A stretch of 64,000 bases of DNA from Desulfurivibrio alkaliphilus AHT 2 (GTDB lineage: Bacteria; Desulfobacterota; Desulfobulbia; Desulfobulbales; Desulfurivibrionaceae). Position 1 is the first letter of the stretch; every line of letters starts with the position of its first letter. Positions 35,801 to 44,241 of this stretch are shown here, in pieces. Where the stretch lies: contig NC_014216.1 in NCBI RefSeq assembly GCF_000092205.1, positions 806,001 through 870,000 of the forward strand, in the 5' to 3' direction. The translations under genes were made by a program, and so were the position numbers. The notes beneath the pieces were generated by a model. That model did not search any database. It had not been told where the DNA came from and worked only from the letters and a program-made list of their open reading frames with translations.

Positions 35801-36386
35801 CGGTGAGCTGCGGGACCGGGCCGAGCTGGGCCTGCTGCGCTGGCGGCCCGGCCGAAGCAAGCCGGTTTTTCTGCTGCTGGCCTGGCTTGACCACCTGGCC
35901 TTGTGCGCCCGGGCCCCGGCCGACCAAGACCACCAGTGCCTGCTGGTGGCCAGGGGTAAGGGGCAAGACGAAGGCCAGGCGGATATCCGCATTTTTCGGG
36001 CGGTGGCGCAAGAGCAGGCCCAAAGCCTGCTGGCCCAACTGCTCGACCTGTGGCGACGGGGGCAGGAAGCGCCGCTGCCTTTTTTCCCGGCTTGCTCCCA
36101 CGCCTGGTCAGATAAGATTTACCAAGCCAAAGAAAGTGACCCCGCGAAACTTTGCCGCCAGGCCCGACAGGCCGCCCTGCAAGCGTACCACGGCGGAGAT
36201 TTTCATCCGGGTGACGGGGCCGACCCTTACGTGGGGCTGATCTTCCAGGAGGCGGACCCGGCGGGTGAGTGGTCGGAGGATGACAGCTCGGGGCCCGGCG
36301 GGAGCGACTGGGAAGAATTCACTGCGGTGGCCGAAACCGTTTACCTCCCCATGCTCCGAGTTTTGGAAAAAGCTGGAGAAAAATGA
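32823..36386 (+). CDS. recC: Exodeoxyribonuclease V subunit RecC
   Basis: The protein of about 1187 residues is the RecC component of RecBCD. The start reads RLILYRSNRLEALLDCLAASL, VVQSRGMATWLGQSLAQRFGIWAH follows, and FCTMLPMRTIPFPVVCLLGMNDGDFPR marks the inactivated helicase core. The C-terminal part is a degenerate nuclease-like fold. It recognises Chi-type sites and splits strands. The start is uncertain: the frame is open from 32769 inside cheV, and I prefer GTG 32823, which brings the N-terminus in line with other RecC proteins. The stop overlaps recB (ATGA). Confidence 0.9.
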   Translation: MPVERRLILYRSNRLEALLDCLAASLQDDPPPPLSSECVVVQSRGMATWLGQSLAQRFGIWAHPDFPHPRRFIERLLRAAAGEEAATATSFSRELLTLAILELLPQLLSRPEFAPLRRYLEGADDWKSLQLAERIAYVFDQYLVYRPEMVLAWEDRQAEPEDDDRWQALLWRQLAQRFGSPARLFHQAKGRLQQGDLAQPELLPARVFLFGITTLPPVYLDLLNEAAKLLPCHLLLFAPARDYWGDILSPKAANRLLLRHHPPAANADEQHGRDFEHLHLDTGHPLLASWGEVGREFQHIMEERAEYLQPAHGDCFVNPATVEVAGASILARLQRDILELQEPAPAAADQRNSAGDSPNPNNRLPEQAAGAVDHDHSIVIHACHSPLREVEVLQDQLLAMLDVEGYRPRDIVVMVPDIETYAPLIEAVFRRPTGDRRYIPFRLADRRVSREAPLLDALLNLLDLARGRLPLSQVLDFLAREPVRQGFGLDGRQLQRLEQWLEQLRVRWGIDEEHRRRHDQPPDRQNTWRFGLDRLILGYALPGEDRYLVAGILPFDDIEGQDAQLAGVLLQFSQALFSLVDEVREAKTMARWVELVRRAMAAFFAPEERAAAGEQWQRQSLRDALVALLQESERAGLERPLELAAFLRLLRARLDEAGMAAGFLEGGLTFCTMLPMRTIPFPVVCLLGMNDGDFPRQDNPAGFDLLAAAPRPGDRSRRRDDRYLFLESLLSARRRLYISYVGRSIKDNTELPPSPLVDELLDCLERMPEAVAESTADSEGTGEEERLADRRRRTRARFVVNHPLQPFSPRYFQPDQPLLFTYAAEYAPVPSTRPVGTGQGGPDSPRPKAAATAPAPGAPTLAELHRFFRNPSRWYAEHHLGLSLPPGEEARPDREPVFLERLDAYRLNRQLLQDPASVLAAVNAGEDDEAGRRLRHLLAARGELPLAGAAAPALAEAMAAVEPVAAFLATNPAGRPLPNLPLDLELGQHLYLRGELRDRAELGLLRWRPGRSKPVFLLLAWLDHLALCARAPADQDHQCLLVARGKGQDEGQADIRIFRAVAQEQAQSLLAQLLDLWRRGQEAPLPFFPACSHAWSDKIYQAKESDPAKLCRQARQAALQAYHGGDFHPGDGADPYVGLIFQEADPAGEWSEDDSSGPGGSDWEEFTAVAETVYLPMLRVLEKAGEK

Positions 36387-39300
36387 TTACCCCGCAACCC
36401 TTCAACGCCGCCGCTTTGCCGTCGGCCCCGCTGCAACTCATCGAGGCCAGCGCCGGCACAGGCAAGACCTATTCCATTACCTCGCTCTACCTGCGTTTTA
36501 TTCTGGAACAGGAACTGCCGGTGGAAAAGATCCTGGTGCTGAGCTTCACCGAGGCCGCCACCGCCGAACTGCACGGCCGCCTGCGCGCCCGCCTCCAGGC
36601 CGCCGCCACCGCCTTCCAGCAGGGCGGTGGTACTAATGATCCTTTCCTGCAGGAACTGGTTCGCAATAGCCGCCGGCCGGAACGGGATCTGCGGCTGCTG
36701 CAGCGGGCCGTCAGCGATATCGACCAGGCGGCGGTGACCACCATTCACAGCTTCTGCCACCGGGTTTTGCAGCAGGGCGCCTTTGAAAGCGGGATGCCCT
36801 TTGAGCTGGAACTGCTCGGCGAGGTGACGCCATTTATCGATGAACTGATCTACGATTTTCTGGCCACCCTCCACCATCGCGATGATCCCCGGCTGCTGGC
36901 GCTCTGGCGCCGCGTTTACAGCCTTACGGAACTGCGCGCCCTGGTGCGGGAGGGGTTGCGCCACCGCCACTTCCCGCTGCTTACCGGGGTAAGCGAACAG
37001 CCGCACCGCATCTTCGGGCGATCAGCCAGGCTTACGTACAGGGGGTACGCTGCGCCTGGCTGCTTGCCCGAACCTGCGGCACGGCTGTTCGCTTACGGCC
37101 CGTTAGACCGGCAGTTTAGTGCCCCAGTCGGCGCTGAAACTTCCCCCTGGGCCGGGCAAATGGCCGATATTCAAAGGCGTTACACCAGGGCGCGGCAGTG
37201 CTGGCAACAAAACCGAGAGGAGATCGTCAAAACTCTGCATGACACCGATTTTTTGAAAAAATACCGCGATCTGCTGGCCGCCGGCCTGGTCGACAAACTG
37301 GCCGTCCACCTGGCCGCCCCCGAACCTCGATCCCTGGTGCTGCCGTCAGGGGCGGAAAAAATGACTCCCGCTGTTTTCAACGACCCCGACGGCGGGGTCT
37401 GCAAGAAAATCAACATCAAAAAGGGTAACATTCCCCGCCACCGGTTTTTTGACCTCTGGGCGCATTACATGGAGCCGGTGCAAAAGCTGGCTTTCTCCTA
37501 CCAGACGGCCATCCAGCAAGAGCTGCTGGCCTTTGCCCGCCGGGAGTTGCCAGCCCGGCTGGCCGCCGCCGGCCTGCAATCTTTCGATGATCTCCTCTAC
37601 GGCCTGGAGCGGGCTTTGCGAGGGCCGGGGGCGGCGGCTCTGCGCCGCTTTATCGGCAGTCGCTACCCGGTGGCCCTGATCGATGAATTCCAGGATACCG
37701 ACCCGGTGCAGTACAGTATTTTTCAACAAGTTTATGGCCAACATGTTGCCGGCGGGCGGGAAGAGGGGAGGCGGCTGATTTTAATCGGTGACCCCAAGCA
37801 GGCCATCTATGCCTTCCGGGGCGCCGATATCTTTGCTTACCTGCAGGCGGCGCAGGATGCCGGTGAGCAGCGTTACACCATGACCATCAACTGGCGGGCC
37901 GACCGGCGCCTGGTGGCGGCGGTCAACGCCCTGTTTCAACCGGTTGCCCAGCCCTTTGTGGTGCCGGGGATCGATTTCCCGGCGGTAACGGCCCGCCCCG
38001 ATGCGCCCGACCTGTGGCGGGAAACAACGTCCGCCGGCGAAGAGGATGAGCAACCACTGCAGTTTCTGCTCCCGCCCCCTAAGCTGGCGGAACGACTTAA
38101 CAGCGGTCCCGGACGGCTGCCGGCCCGGAGCCGGGTGGAAAAAGCAGTGCCTAACCTGGTGGCGGCGGATATCGTCCGCCTGCTGGAAGGTGCCGGCAGC
38201 CTGGGGGAAAGAGGGTTGCGACCGGCGGATATCGCAGTGCTGGTACGCAGCAACCAGCAGGCCGCCCTGGTTCAGCACGCCTTGCAACGTCGGGGGGTGG
38301 CGGCGGTGCTGCACAGCCGGGAGAGTGTCTTTCAGAGTACCGAGGCGCGGCAGTTGTCCATCCTGCTCCACGGCCTGCTGGGCCAGGCCGGCGAGCCCCA
38401 GCGCCGGGCAGCCATGCTCAGCGGTCTGCTGGGTTGCACCCGGGCCGAACTGGAGAGCCTGGAAGAAGACGAGCAGCAGTGGCAGAGCTGGCTGCTGCGC
38501 TTTACCCGCTGGAGTCGATTATGGAGCGAGCGGGGTTTCATGGCCGTGATGCGGGCCATCGGCGAGGAGCAGGAGATGCCGGCCCGGTTGCTCAATCACC
38601 CCAACGGCCAACGGCGACTCACCAATTTTCGCCACCTGGCGGAACTGCTCCATAACCAGGAACGGGAAGCCCATTTGCAGCCGCCAGCCCTGCTCAAATG
38701 GCTGGATGAAGGGATTGCCGGCCTGCGCCCCGGCTCCGAGTTCGACGAGTTACGCCTGGAAAGCGACGAGGAAGCGGTCCAGGTGTTGACCATCCACCGC
38801 AGCAAAGGGCTGCAATACCCGGTGGTTTACTGCCCCTACCTGTGGAAAACCGGCAAACGGAAAAATGAAGAGAAAGACAAATTTTTCACCTTCCACGACC
38901 CCGATGATCATTGGCAGGGTAAGATCACCCTGCAGCCCGATGATGAGCAGCGCCAGGCCCGCCGCCGGGAATTGTTCGCCGAAGACCTGCGCCTGCTCTA
39001 CGTGGCCCTCACCCGGGCCCGCCACTGTTGCCGGGCGGTGTGGTTCGGCGCCGATGGCTACCAGGAATCGGCCCTGGCCTACTTGCTGCACGGCGGTGAG
39101 CAAGGTCACCCGCCCGCCGACCTGACCGGCTTATCCTTTGCCGAGTTGCAGCAACGGTTGCACCGGCGGGTGGCCAATGAACCGGACTGGGGCCTGCAGA
39201 CCGCGTCGGCAGAAACCATTCCGGCGCCGCCGCAGCACGGGCAGGTCCAAAAACCATCTGCCGCCGCCGCGGCGGACCCGACCCGGCTGCGGCAGATGCA

Positions 39301-40294
39301 AACCACCATCGACACCGCCTGGCGGGTGGGCAGTTTTTCCCATCTCATCGCCCGGGCGTCGGAGCTCAATGCCACCGTCAGTGAGCGCGATTACGACGCC
39401 GCGGCGGATGCTGCCGCGACCGTTGCCGGCGATTCGGCCGGAGCTGCCGCCAGAACTGCCACCGGAGATTCCGATGGAGATGCCGCCGGCGATCGCGGCG
39501 GGGCGGCACCGGTTACGGCGGCCGGCGCCCCCCCCGTCTCATTGCGGCTTGCCGCCCGCGTCCCCTTGGCCGACCTGCCCGCCGGGGCGGCTATCGGCAA
39601 TCTCTGGCACCGCATTCTGGAGCTGATTTCTTTTCAGCAACCCGATCAGCACCAGGAGATCATCGCCGAGCAGTTGCGCATCTTCGGGGTTGACCGCCGA
39701 CAATGGCAACCGGTGCTGGAAGAGGCCCTGGCCACCATCCTCGACACCCCGCTGACCGCCGCCGAGCCCTTCCGGCTGGCGGACATCAAAGACACGGAGC
39801 GGCTCAACGAAATGGCCTTCATCGGCCCGGTGCGCCAGCAAGACCAGCCCCTGGAAGCCGCCGACCTGGCCCGGGTTTTTAAGCAGTTTCCTGAAAACCT
39901 GCCTCCCGGTTACGCCGATCGCCTGGCACAACTGCGCTTCCCGGCCCTGCAGGGATACCTGAAAGGCTTTGTCGATCTTATTTGCCGGTGGCAGAACAAA
40001 TGGTATGTCATCGATTACAAGAGCAACCTGCTGGGCCCCACCCACGCCGACTACCAACCCGCCAACCTGCTGCCGGCGATGAGCAACCACCACTATATCC
40101 TCCAGTACCACCTCTACACCCTGGCCCTGCATCGCCACCTGGCCCAGCGGCTGCCGGATTACGACTATGATCAACACTTCGGCGGCGCCCTCTACCTGTT
40201 TCTCCGCGGCCTGCACCCGGACTTGGGCCCCGCCGCCGGCATCCACCACGAACGCCCACCCCGCCAGCGCATCGAAGCCCTTGCCGGATTATGA
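36383..40294 (+). CDS. recB: Exodeoxyribonuclease V subunit RecB with repeat-encoded insert
   Basis: The 1303-residue UvrD-type helicase-nuclease has Walker A ASAGTGKT (22-29), TTIHSFCHRVLQ, Walker B region LIDEFQDTDPVQYSIF (near 433), motif VLTIHRSKGLQYPVVYCP, and a C-terminal nuclease with GFVDLI and VIDYKSN (near 1200). Residues 203-238 (VSEQPHRIFGRSARLTYRGY and on to LFAY) are encoded exactly by a palindromic element; six more residues (GPLDRQ) come from its flank. The rest of the frame is intact, so the protein is probably active with the insert as a surface loop in the helicase 1B region. A second low-complexity Ala/Gly/Asp insert lies near 1010-1055. The usual length is about 1180 residues. 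Confidence 0.93.
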   Translation: MITPQPFNAAALPSAPLQLIEASAGTGKTYSITSLYLRFILEQELPVEKILVLSFTEAATAELHGRLRARLQAAATAFQQGGGTNDPFLQELVRNSRRPERDLRLLQRAVSDIDQAAVTTIHSFCHRVLQQGAFESGMPFELELLGEVTPFIDELIYDFLATLHHRDDPRLLALWRRVYSLTELRALVREGLRHRHFPLLTGVSEQPHRIFGRSARLTYRGYAAPGCLPEPAARLFAYGPLDRQFSAPVGAETSPWAGQMADIQRRYTRARQCWQQNREEIVKTLHDTDFLKKYRDLLAAGLVDKLAVHLAAPEPRSLVLPSGAEKMTPAVFNDPDGGVCKKINIKKGNIPRHRFFDLWAHYMEPVQKLAFSYQTAIQQELLAFARRELPARLAAAGLQSFDDLLYGLERALRGPGAAALRRFIGSRYPVALIDEFQDTDPVQYSIFQQVYGQHVAGGREEGRRLILIGDPKQAIYAFRGADIFAYLQAAQDAGEQRYTMTINWRADRRLVAAVNALFQPVAQPFVVPGIDFPAVTARPDAPDLWRETTSAGEEDEQPLQFLLPPPKLAERLNSGPGRLPARSRVEKAVPNLVAADIVRLLEGAGSLGERGLRPADIAVLVRSNQQAALVQHALQRRGVAAVLHSRESVFQSTEARQLSILLHGLLGQAGEPQRRAAMLSGLLGCTRAELESLEEDEQQWQSWLLRFTRWSRLWSERGFMAVMRAIGEEQEMPARLLNHPNGQRRLTNFRHLAELLHNQEREAHLQPPALLKWLDEGIAGLRPGSEFDELRLESDEEAVQVLTIHRSKGLQYPVVYCPYLWKTGKRKNEEKDKFFTFHDPDDHWQGKITLQPDDEQRQARRRELFAEDLRLLYVALTRARHCCRAVWFGADGYQESALAYLLHGGEQGHPPADLTGLSFAELQQRLHRRVANEPDWGLQTASAETIPAPPQHGQVQKPSAAAAADPTRLRQMQTTIDTAWRVGSFSHLIARASELNATVSERDYDAAADAAATVAGDSAGAAARTATGDSDGDAAGDRGGAAPVTAAGAPPVSLRLAARVPLADLPAGAAIGNLWHRILELISFQQPDQHQEIIAEQLRIFGVDRRQWQPVLEEALATILDTPLTAAEPFRLADIKDTERLNEMAFIGPVRQQDQPLEAADLARVFKQFPENLPPGYADRLAQLRFPALQGYLKGFVDLICRWQNKWYVIDYKSNLLGPTHADYQPANLLPAMSNHHYILQYHLYTLALHRHLAQRLPDYDYDQHFGGALYLFLRGLHPDLGPAAGIHHERPPRQRIEALAGL
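36989..37096 (-). repeat. Palindromic element, copy D, inside recB
   Basis: The 108-bp element (exactly 36 codons) has perfect 15-bp ends GTAAGCGAACAGCCG and CGGCTGTTCGCTTAC. Its orientation is opposite to copies A, B and C. The flank 37097-37114, reverse complement CTGCCGGTCTAACGGGCC, is shared with the other copies, so the inserted unit may be 126 bp or 42 codons. It keeps the recB frame open with no stop. Confidence 0.95.
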
Positions 40295-40358
40295 ACAGAG
40301 CCTTGGCATTACTTGTCTGCTGGCTGCCTTATTTGTGCCTTACCTGTGGGCAACAAGT

Positions 40359-40862
40359 TCACCCCGGCCGCCAGCCCTGGTTCAGGGCGGTCAGTACGAT
40401 CTGAGCGCATGCTTCGGCATCTGAGGCGGCATGGTGGTGGTGCAGGGGGATTTGCAGCTGGCGGCAGACATCGGGCAGCTTGGTGGGGTGAATGTTCCAT
40501 TGCTTGCGAGACAGTCGCACGGTGCAGATAAAGGGCGGGGCCGGCGGCGGCAGGGCATTTTCGGCGCAACAGGCCAGCATTACGCCCTGGTCGAAAGAAG
40601 CATTGTGGGCGGCCAGAAATTCCACCTGGCCCATCTCTTTAGCAATTTGCGGCCAAATATCGCCGAAAGCCGGCGCGTTGCGTACATCGCGCCAGGTCAG
40701 GCCGTGGATGTGGGTAAACACAAACCAGTTCGATGGCGGCCGGATCAACTCGTAAAAACGCTGCACGACCCGGCCGTGGGAAACCACCACCACTCCCACG
40801 GCGCAGGCGCTGTTGCTGCGGTAGTTGGCGGTTTCGAAATCGATGGCGGCGAAGGTGGTCAT
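40359..40862 (-). CDS. DEDDh 3'-5' exonuclease, DnaQ-like
   Basis: The 167-residue protein has ExoI AAIDFETANY, ExoII HNASFDQGVM and ExoIII HHHHAASDAEACA, so the catalytic Asp, Glu, Asp, His and Asp are all present. It is a stand-alone proofreading-type exonuclease. I start it at ATG 40862 (MTTFAAIDFE); the frame is open to 41036 but that part is promoter region. It lies convergent to recB and divergent from the HAD gene. Confidence 0.88.
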   Translation of the reverse strand: MTTFAAIDFETANYRSNSACAVGVVVVSHGRVVQRFYELIRPPSNWFVFTHIHGLTWRDVRNAPAFGDIWPQIAKEMGQVEFLAAHNASFDQGVMLACCAENALPPPAPPFICTVRLSRKQWNIHPTKLPDVCRQLQIPLHHHHAASDAEACAQIVLTALNQGWRPG

Positions 40863-40901
40863 CAGGAGGTAAGGTGAATGGTAAGTTTGCTTGTCTTCAT
40901 A

Positions 40902-40930
40902 TATAAAGCATTTAAAGGAAAAAAGAGCAA
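40902..40930 (-). promoter_or_regulatory. Promoter of the exonuclease gene
   Basis: On the minus strand TTGCTC (40930-40925), a 17-bp spacer and TTTATA (40907-40902) lie about 40 bases before ATG 40862. Confidence 0.45.
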
Positions 40931-41020
40931 AGGCAAGGTGTTTTTGCTTTACCTGGAATCGTGGTCGGCTATCTTTAGTGTATACATGGTGAAGATAACC
41001 GAAGGAGCCGAGACCTGTAA

Positions 41021-41635
41021 ATGAGCGACTATACAACCATTATGTTTGATTTTGGCGGGGTTGTAGCCGCCGAGGGCTTTCGCACCGGGCTGGAGGCCAT
41101 CGGGGGTGAACACGGGCTTGATCCTGCCGAAACTTTCCGCCTGGGCAAAGAAATTGTTTTCGACGGCGGCTATGTGGTGGGGGCGGTGGATGAGGCCGCC
41201 TACTGGAACGAGTTCCGCCGCCGCACCGGGATTGTCGCCTCCAATACGGAGTTGCGCCGCCATATCCTTGATCGCTTCCGGCCGTACCCGGAAATGTTAG
41301 CTGCCCTGGCTCGCCTGCGGCAACTCGGGTTTACCCTGGTCATGGTCAGCGACCAAACCAACTGGCTGGACGAACTTAATGAGCGCCACCAGTTTTTCCC
41401 TCTCTTTCACCGGGTTTTCAACAGCTACCACCACGGTCGCAGTAAACGGGACAGCCGTTTTTTTATCGAGGTGCTGGCCGAGTTGAACTCTCCTCCGGCA
41501 GCCGCCATTTTTCTGGATGACGACCCGGGCAACGTGGAGCGCGCCCAGTCGGTGGGGATCAACACGGTCCTGGTAACCAGCCCTCGCCAGGCCCTCAAAG
41601 AACTGGCCCAAATCTTAGGGGTGATCGACCTTTAG
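41021..41635 (+). CDS. HAD-family phosphatase, YihX-like
   Basis: The 204-residue HAD-superfamily hydrolase has motif I FDFGGVV (nucleophile Asp; the general-acid Asp position is Gly, as in many FDxGGV subtypes), motif II VMVSDQ and motif IV FLDDDPGNVERAQSVG. The layout matches YihX-like sugar-phosphate phosphatases or epoxide-hydrolase-like HADs. The substrate is unknown. Confidence 0.8.
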   Translation: MSDYTTIMFDFGGVVAAEGFRTGLEAIGGEHGLDPAETFRLGKEIVFDGGYVVGAVDEAAYWNEFRRRTGIVASNTELRRHILDRFRPYPEMLAALARLRQLGFTLVMVSDQTNWLDELNERHQFFPLFHRVFNSYHHGRSKRDSRFFIEVLAELNSPPAAAIFLDDDPGNVERAQSVGINTVLVTSPRQALKELAQILGVIDL

Positions 41636-41716
41636 CAGGGGCGCTGAAAAAGCCCTCCGTGGGCCTCAACAACCCGTTTTGCAACGGGTGCGAAAGTGTT
41701 ATTAAGTATATACGAT

Positions 41717-41747
41717 GAACAGCAGGGATCGGCCCCGCTGTTCTTTT
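41717..41747 (+). terminator. Terminator-like hairpin before the S1 gene
   Basis: GAACAGC and GCTGTTC pair, extended by GGG/CCC after one mismatch, and are followed by TTTT. It ends transcription of the HAD gene or attenuates the S1-domain gene, whose start is 28 nt further on. Confidence 0.6.
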
Positions 41748-41774
41748 GGCAATTAACTTCAGGAGTTGATGGTA

Positions 41775-43028
41775 ATGAGCGGTTTTGAGGAACTTTTTGC
41801 AGAACATGAAGCAGCCGGCGAAAAATTAACCCCCGGCCAGCAGATCACCGCCGAGGTTGTCAGCATCGCCAGGGAGTGGATTTTCATTGATCTGGGCGGC
41901 AAAAGCGAAGGGGCGGTAGCCAAGGCTGAATTTATTGACCAAGAAGGTAACTGCACGGTGGCGGTGGGAGATAAGGTAACCGTTTACTTTCTCGCCGAAA
42001 AGAAGCAGGAAAAGCTTTTTACCACCAAGGTTGGCGGGGCCGCCACCCAAGCCCACCTGGAAGAGGCTTACCACAGCGGGATTCCGGTGGAAGGCACGGT
42101 GGAAGCGGAAGGCAAGGGCGGCTTTCAGGTACGTATCAGCGGCAATGTCCGGGCTTTTTGCCCTTTTTCCCAGATGGCCCTGCGCCGAGTGGAAAACAAC
42201 GAAGAGTACCTCGGCCAGGGTTTCGCCTTCAAAATTATCGAGTTTCGCGAAGGGGGGCGCAACATCATCCTTTCCCGCCGCCGGTTGCTGGAAGAGGAGC
42301 GGGCGGCCCGCAAGGAAGAGTTGCGGCAGTCCCTTGCGGTTGGTGACAAGGTGACCGGCACCGTGACCTCGGTGCAAAAGTTCGGCGCTTTTGTCGATAT
42401 CGGCGGCATTGAGGGGTTGATCCCCATGTCGGAGATCGGCTGGGGCACGGTGGAAGATATTCACAGCCACCTGGAGCCGGGCCGCGAGGTGGAGGTGGTG
42501 GTCAAAAGCCTGGATTGGGAGAAAGAGCGTTACTCCTTGAGCCTGAAAGACACCCTGCCCGATCCCTGGGAAGGGGTGGCGGCCCGTTTTCCCGAGGGCT
42601 CTCGCCACCAGGGCAAGGTGGCCCGGCTGATGGACTTCGGGGCCTTTGTTACCCTGGCGCCGGGAATAGACGGCCTGGTACATATCTCCAAGCTTGGTGC
42701 CGGCCGGCGGATCAATCACCCCCGGGAGGTGGTACAGCCCGGTGAAACCCTGGAAGTGGAGATCGAGGCCATCGATTCCGAAAGGCGACGGCTTTCCTTA
42801 AGTGTGCCCCCACCGGCGGAGAGTGAAGCCGCCGGTGAGCCGGCTCAAAGCGAAACCCGGCCGGCCGCCGGAGCCGCCGGTAAAGCGAGGAAAAAAGCCG
42901 CCGCCCCGGCGGACAACCGCCAGGATTTCCGGGAGTACCAAAATCAGCAGGGTCGGCAGAGCGATCGCCCCATGGGAACTTTAGGGGATCTGCTCAAGGC
43001 TAAGATGGCGGAAAAAGGAAGCAAGTAA
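41775..43028 (+). CDS. Protein with four S1 RNA-binding domains
   Basis: The 417-residue protein contains four S1 domains in a row: about 22-88, 98-175, 185-265 and 275-350. The last two are the most typical (VQKFGAFVDIGGIEGLIPMSEI and LMDFGAFVTLAPGIDGLVHIS). The tail is Ala/Lys-rich and ends in GTLGDLLKAKMAEKGSK. It is smaller than ribosomal protein S1 (six domains) and more like the S1-repeat proteins YfgF/RpsA-related of anaerobes. Its role in translation or RNA handling is inferred. AGGAG lies 9 nt before ATG 41775. Confidence 0.85.
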   Translation: MSGFEELFAEHEAAGEKLTPGQQITAEVVSIAREWIFIDLGGKSEGAVAKAEFIDQEGNCTVAVGDKVTVYFLAEKKQEKLFTTKVGGAATQAHLEEAYHSGIPVEGTVEAEGKGGFQVRISGNVRAFCPFSQMALRRVENNEEYLGQGFAFKIIEFREGGRNIILSRRRLLEEERAARKEELRQSLAVGDKVTGTVTSVQKFGAFVDIGGIEGLIPMSEIGWGTVEDIHSHLEPGREVEVVVKSLDWEKERYSLSLKDTLPDPWEGVAARFPEGSRHQGKVARLMDFGAFVTLAPGIDGLVHISKLGAGRRINHPREVVQPGETLEVEIEAIDSERRRLSLSVPPPAESEAAGEPAQSETRPAAGAAGKARKKAAAPADNRQDFREYQNQQGRQSDRPMGTLGDLLKAKMAEKGSK

Positions 43029-43071
43029 AAACGGGATCTAATGATTGCACGACAGGGAAAGGGGGGGGCGT

Positions 43072-44241
43072 GTGGTTGAGTTCGGTCGACGACTGGGGCT
43101 GGTGCTGTTGTTATTGCTGCTCCTGGCCGGCGTCTCGGCCAAGGCTGCGCCGGGAAAAGAGCTGTTGCTGGCGGGAGTATCCCTGGGGCTGAGCGGTAAG
43201 TACGCCACCATGGCCCATGATCAGAAGTTGGCTTTTCGGCTGTGGGAAGAAGAAATCAATGCCGCTGGCGGTTTGCTGGGCCGCAAGGTTCAACTGACCA
43301 TCTATGATGATCAGAGTGACCCGCAAAAGGCTCTGGAAATTTACCGGCGATTGCTGGACGAAGAAGGGGTGGATTTGCTTTTTGCCCCCTTTTCCAGCGA
43401 GATAACCGGAGCAGTGCTGCCGCTCTTTGAGCAGCACCGCTTTCCTTTGCTGGCCTCCGGGGCGGTGGCCGATGGGCTCTGGCAACAAGGGGCCCGTTAC
43501 ATCTTCGGGATTTTCACCACCGCCGACAAAATACCCGCCAATTTAATGGAAATGCTGTTTGCTCACGGCATCGACGGCCTGGCCCTGTTGCACTCCGCCG
43601 ACCCGTTTTCCCAAGCCGCCGCCGAAGGGGTGCGGAAACGGGCCGCCTGGCTCGGCCTGGAGTTGAAGCTGGATGCCCAATTCAGCGATCCGGAAAAGGA
43701 TTTTGCCATCCTGCTGGCTGAGGCCCGGGAGCTGGACAGCGAGGTGGTGATCATGGCCGGCCATCTGGAGGAGACCATAGCCCTGCGGCGGGCCATGCTT
43801 GCCATGGACTGGATTCCACGGGTCTATTACGGTACTCAGGGTCCGGCCAACCCGTCTTTCATCAAACGCCTGGGGTCGGGGGCCGAAGGGGTGTTCGGCA
43901 CCGAACAGTGGCAATATTTGGGCGGCATCAGCACCCCGGAAACGGAAGCCTTTCTGGCAGCCTACCGAGAGAAATTCGGCCGGGAAGCCAGTTATTTCTC
44001 CGTCGCCGCCTACTCCGCCACGCAAATCATGACCAAAGTAATTCAACAGGCCGGCAGCCTGGATGGCGAGAAATTGCGCACCGAACTGGTCGAACTGGAC
44101 ACCATCTGCCTGACCGGGCGGTTCCGGGTGGACGCCCGGGGTCGGCAAATTCGTAACTTCAGCCTGGTTACCCAGTGGCAGGACGGCCGCCAGGAGGTGG
44201 TCTGGCCCCGTAAGCTGATGACCGCGGAGCCCAGGTTATGA
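43072..44241 (+). CDS. Type I periplasmic binding protein, LivJ-like
   Basis: The 389-residue protein has a signal peptide (RRLGLVLLLLLLLAGVSAKAAPG) and the receptor-family-ligand-binding fold (LLAGVSLGLSGKYATMAHD, EEINAAGGLLGRKVQLTIYDDQSDPQKA). It would bind an amino acid, amide or similar solute. GTG 43072 follows a run of G that can serve as a ribosome site; upstream in-frame TTG 43045 is less likely. It overlaps the following histidine kinase (ATGA) and no ABC permease is present, so it probably acts as the kinase's sensor subunit instead of in transport. Confidence 0.85.
   Translation: MVEFGRRLGLVLLLLLLLAGVSAKAAPGKELLLAGVSLGLSGKYATMAHDQKLAFRLWEEEINAAGGLLGRKVQLTIYDDQSDPQKALEIYRRLLDEEGVDLLFAPFSSEITGAVLPLFEQHRFPLLASGAVADGLWQQGARYIFGIFTTADKIPANLMEMLFAHGIDGLALLHSADPFSQAAAEGVRKRAAWLGLELKLDAQFSDPEKDFAILLAEARELDSEVVIMAGHLEETIALRRAMLAMDWIPRVYYGTQGPANPSFIKRLGSGAEGVFGTEQWQYLGGISTPETEAFLAAYREKFGREASYFSVAAYSATQIMTKVIQQAGSLDGEKLRTELVELDTICLTGRFRVDARGRQIRNFSLVTQWQDGRQEVVWPRKLMTAEPRL

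Noticed and set aside
36989-37114. The recB insert taken as ordinary RecB family sequence
   Set aside because: The same 108-bp sequence occurs in non-coding positions elsewhere in the window, so the insert derives from the repeat.
39391-39540. Ala/Gly/Asp-rich stretch in recB as a second mobile insert
   Set aside because: It has no counterpart elsewhere in the window and looks like ordinary low-complexity linker expansion.
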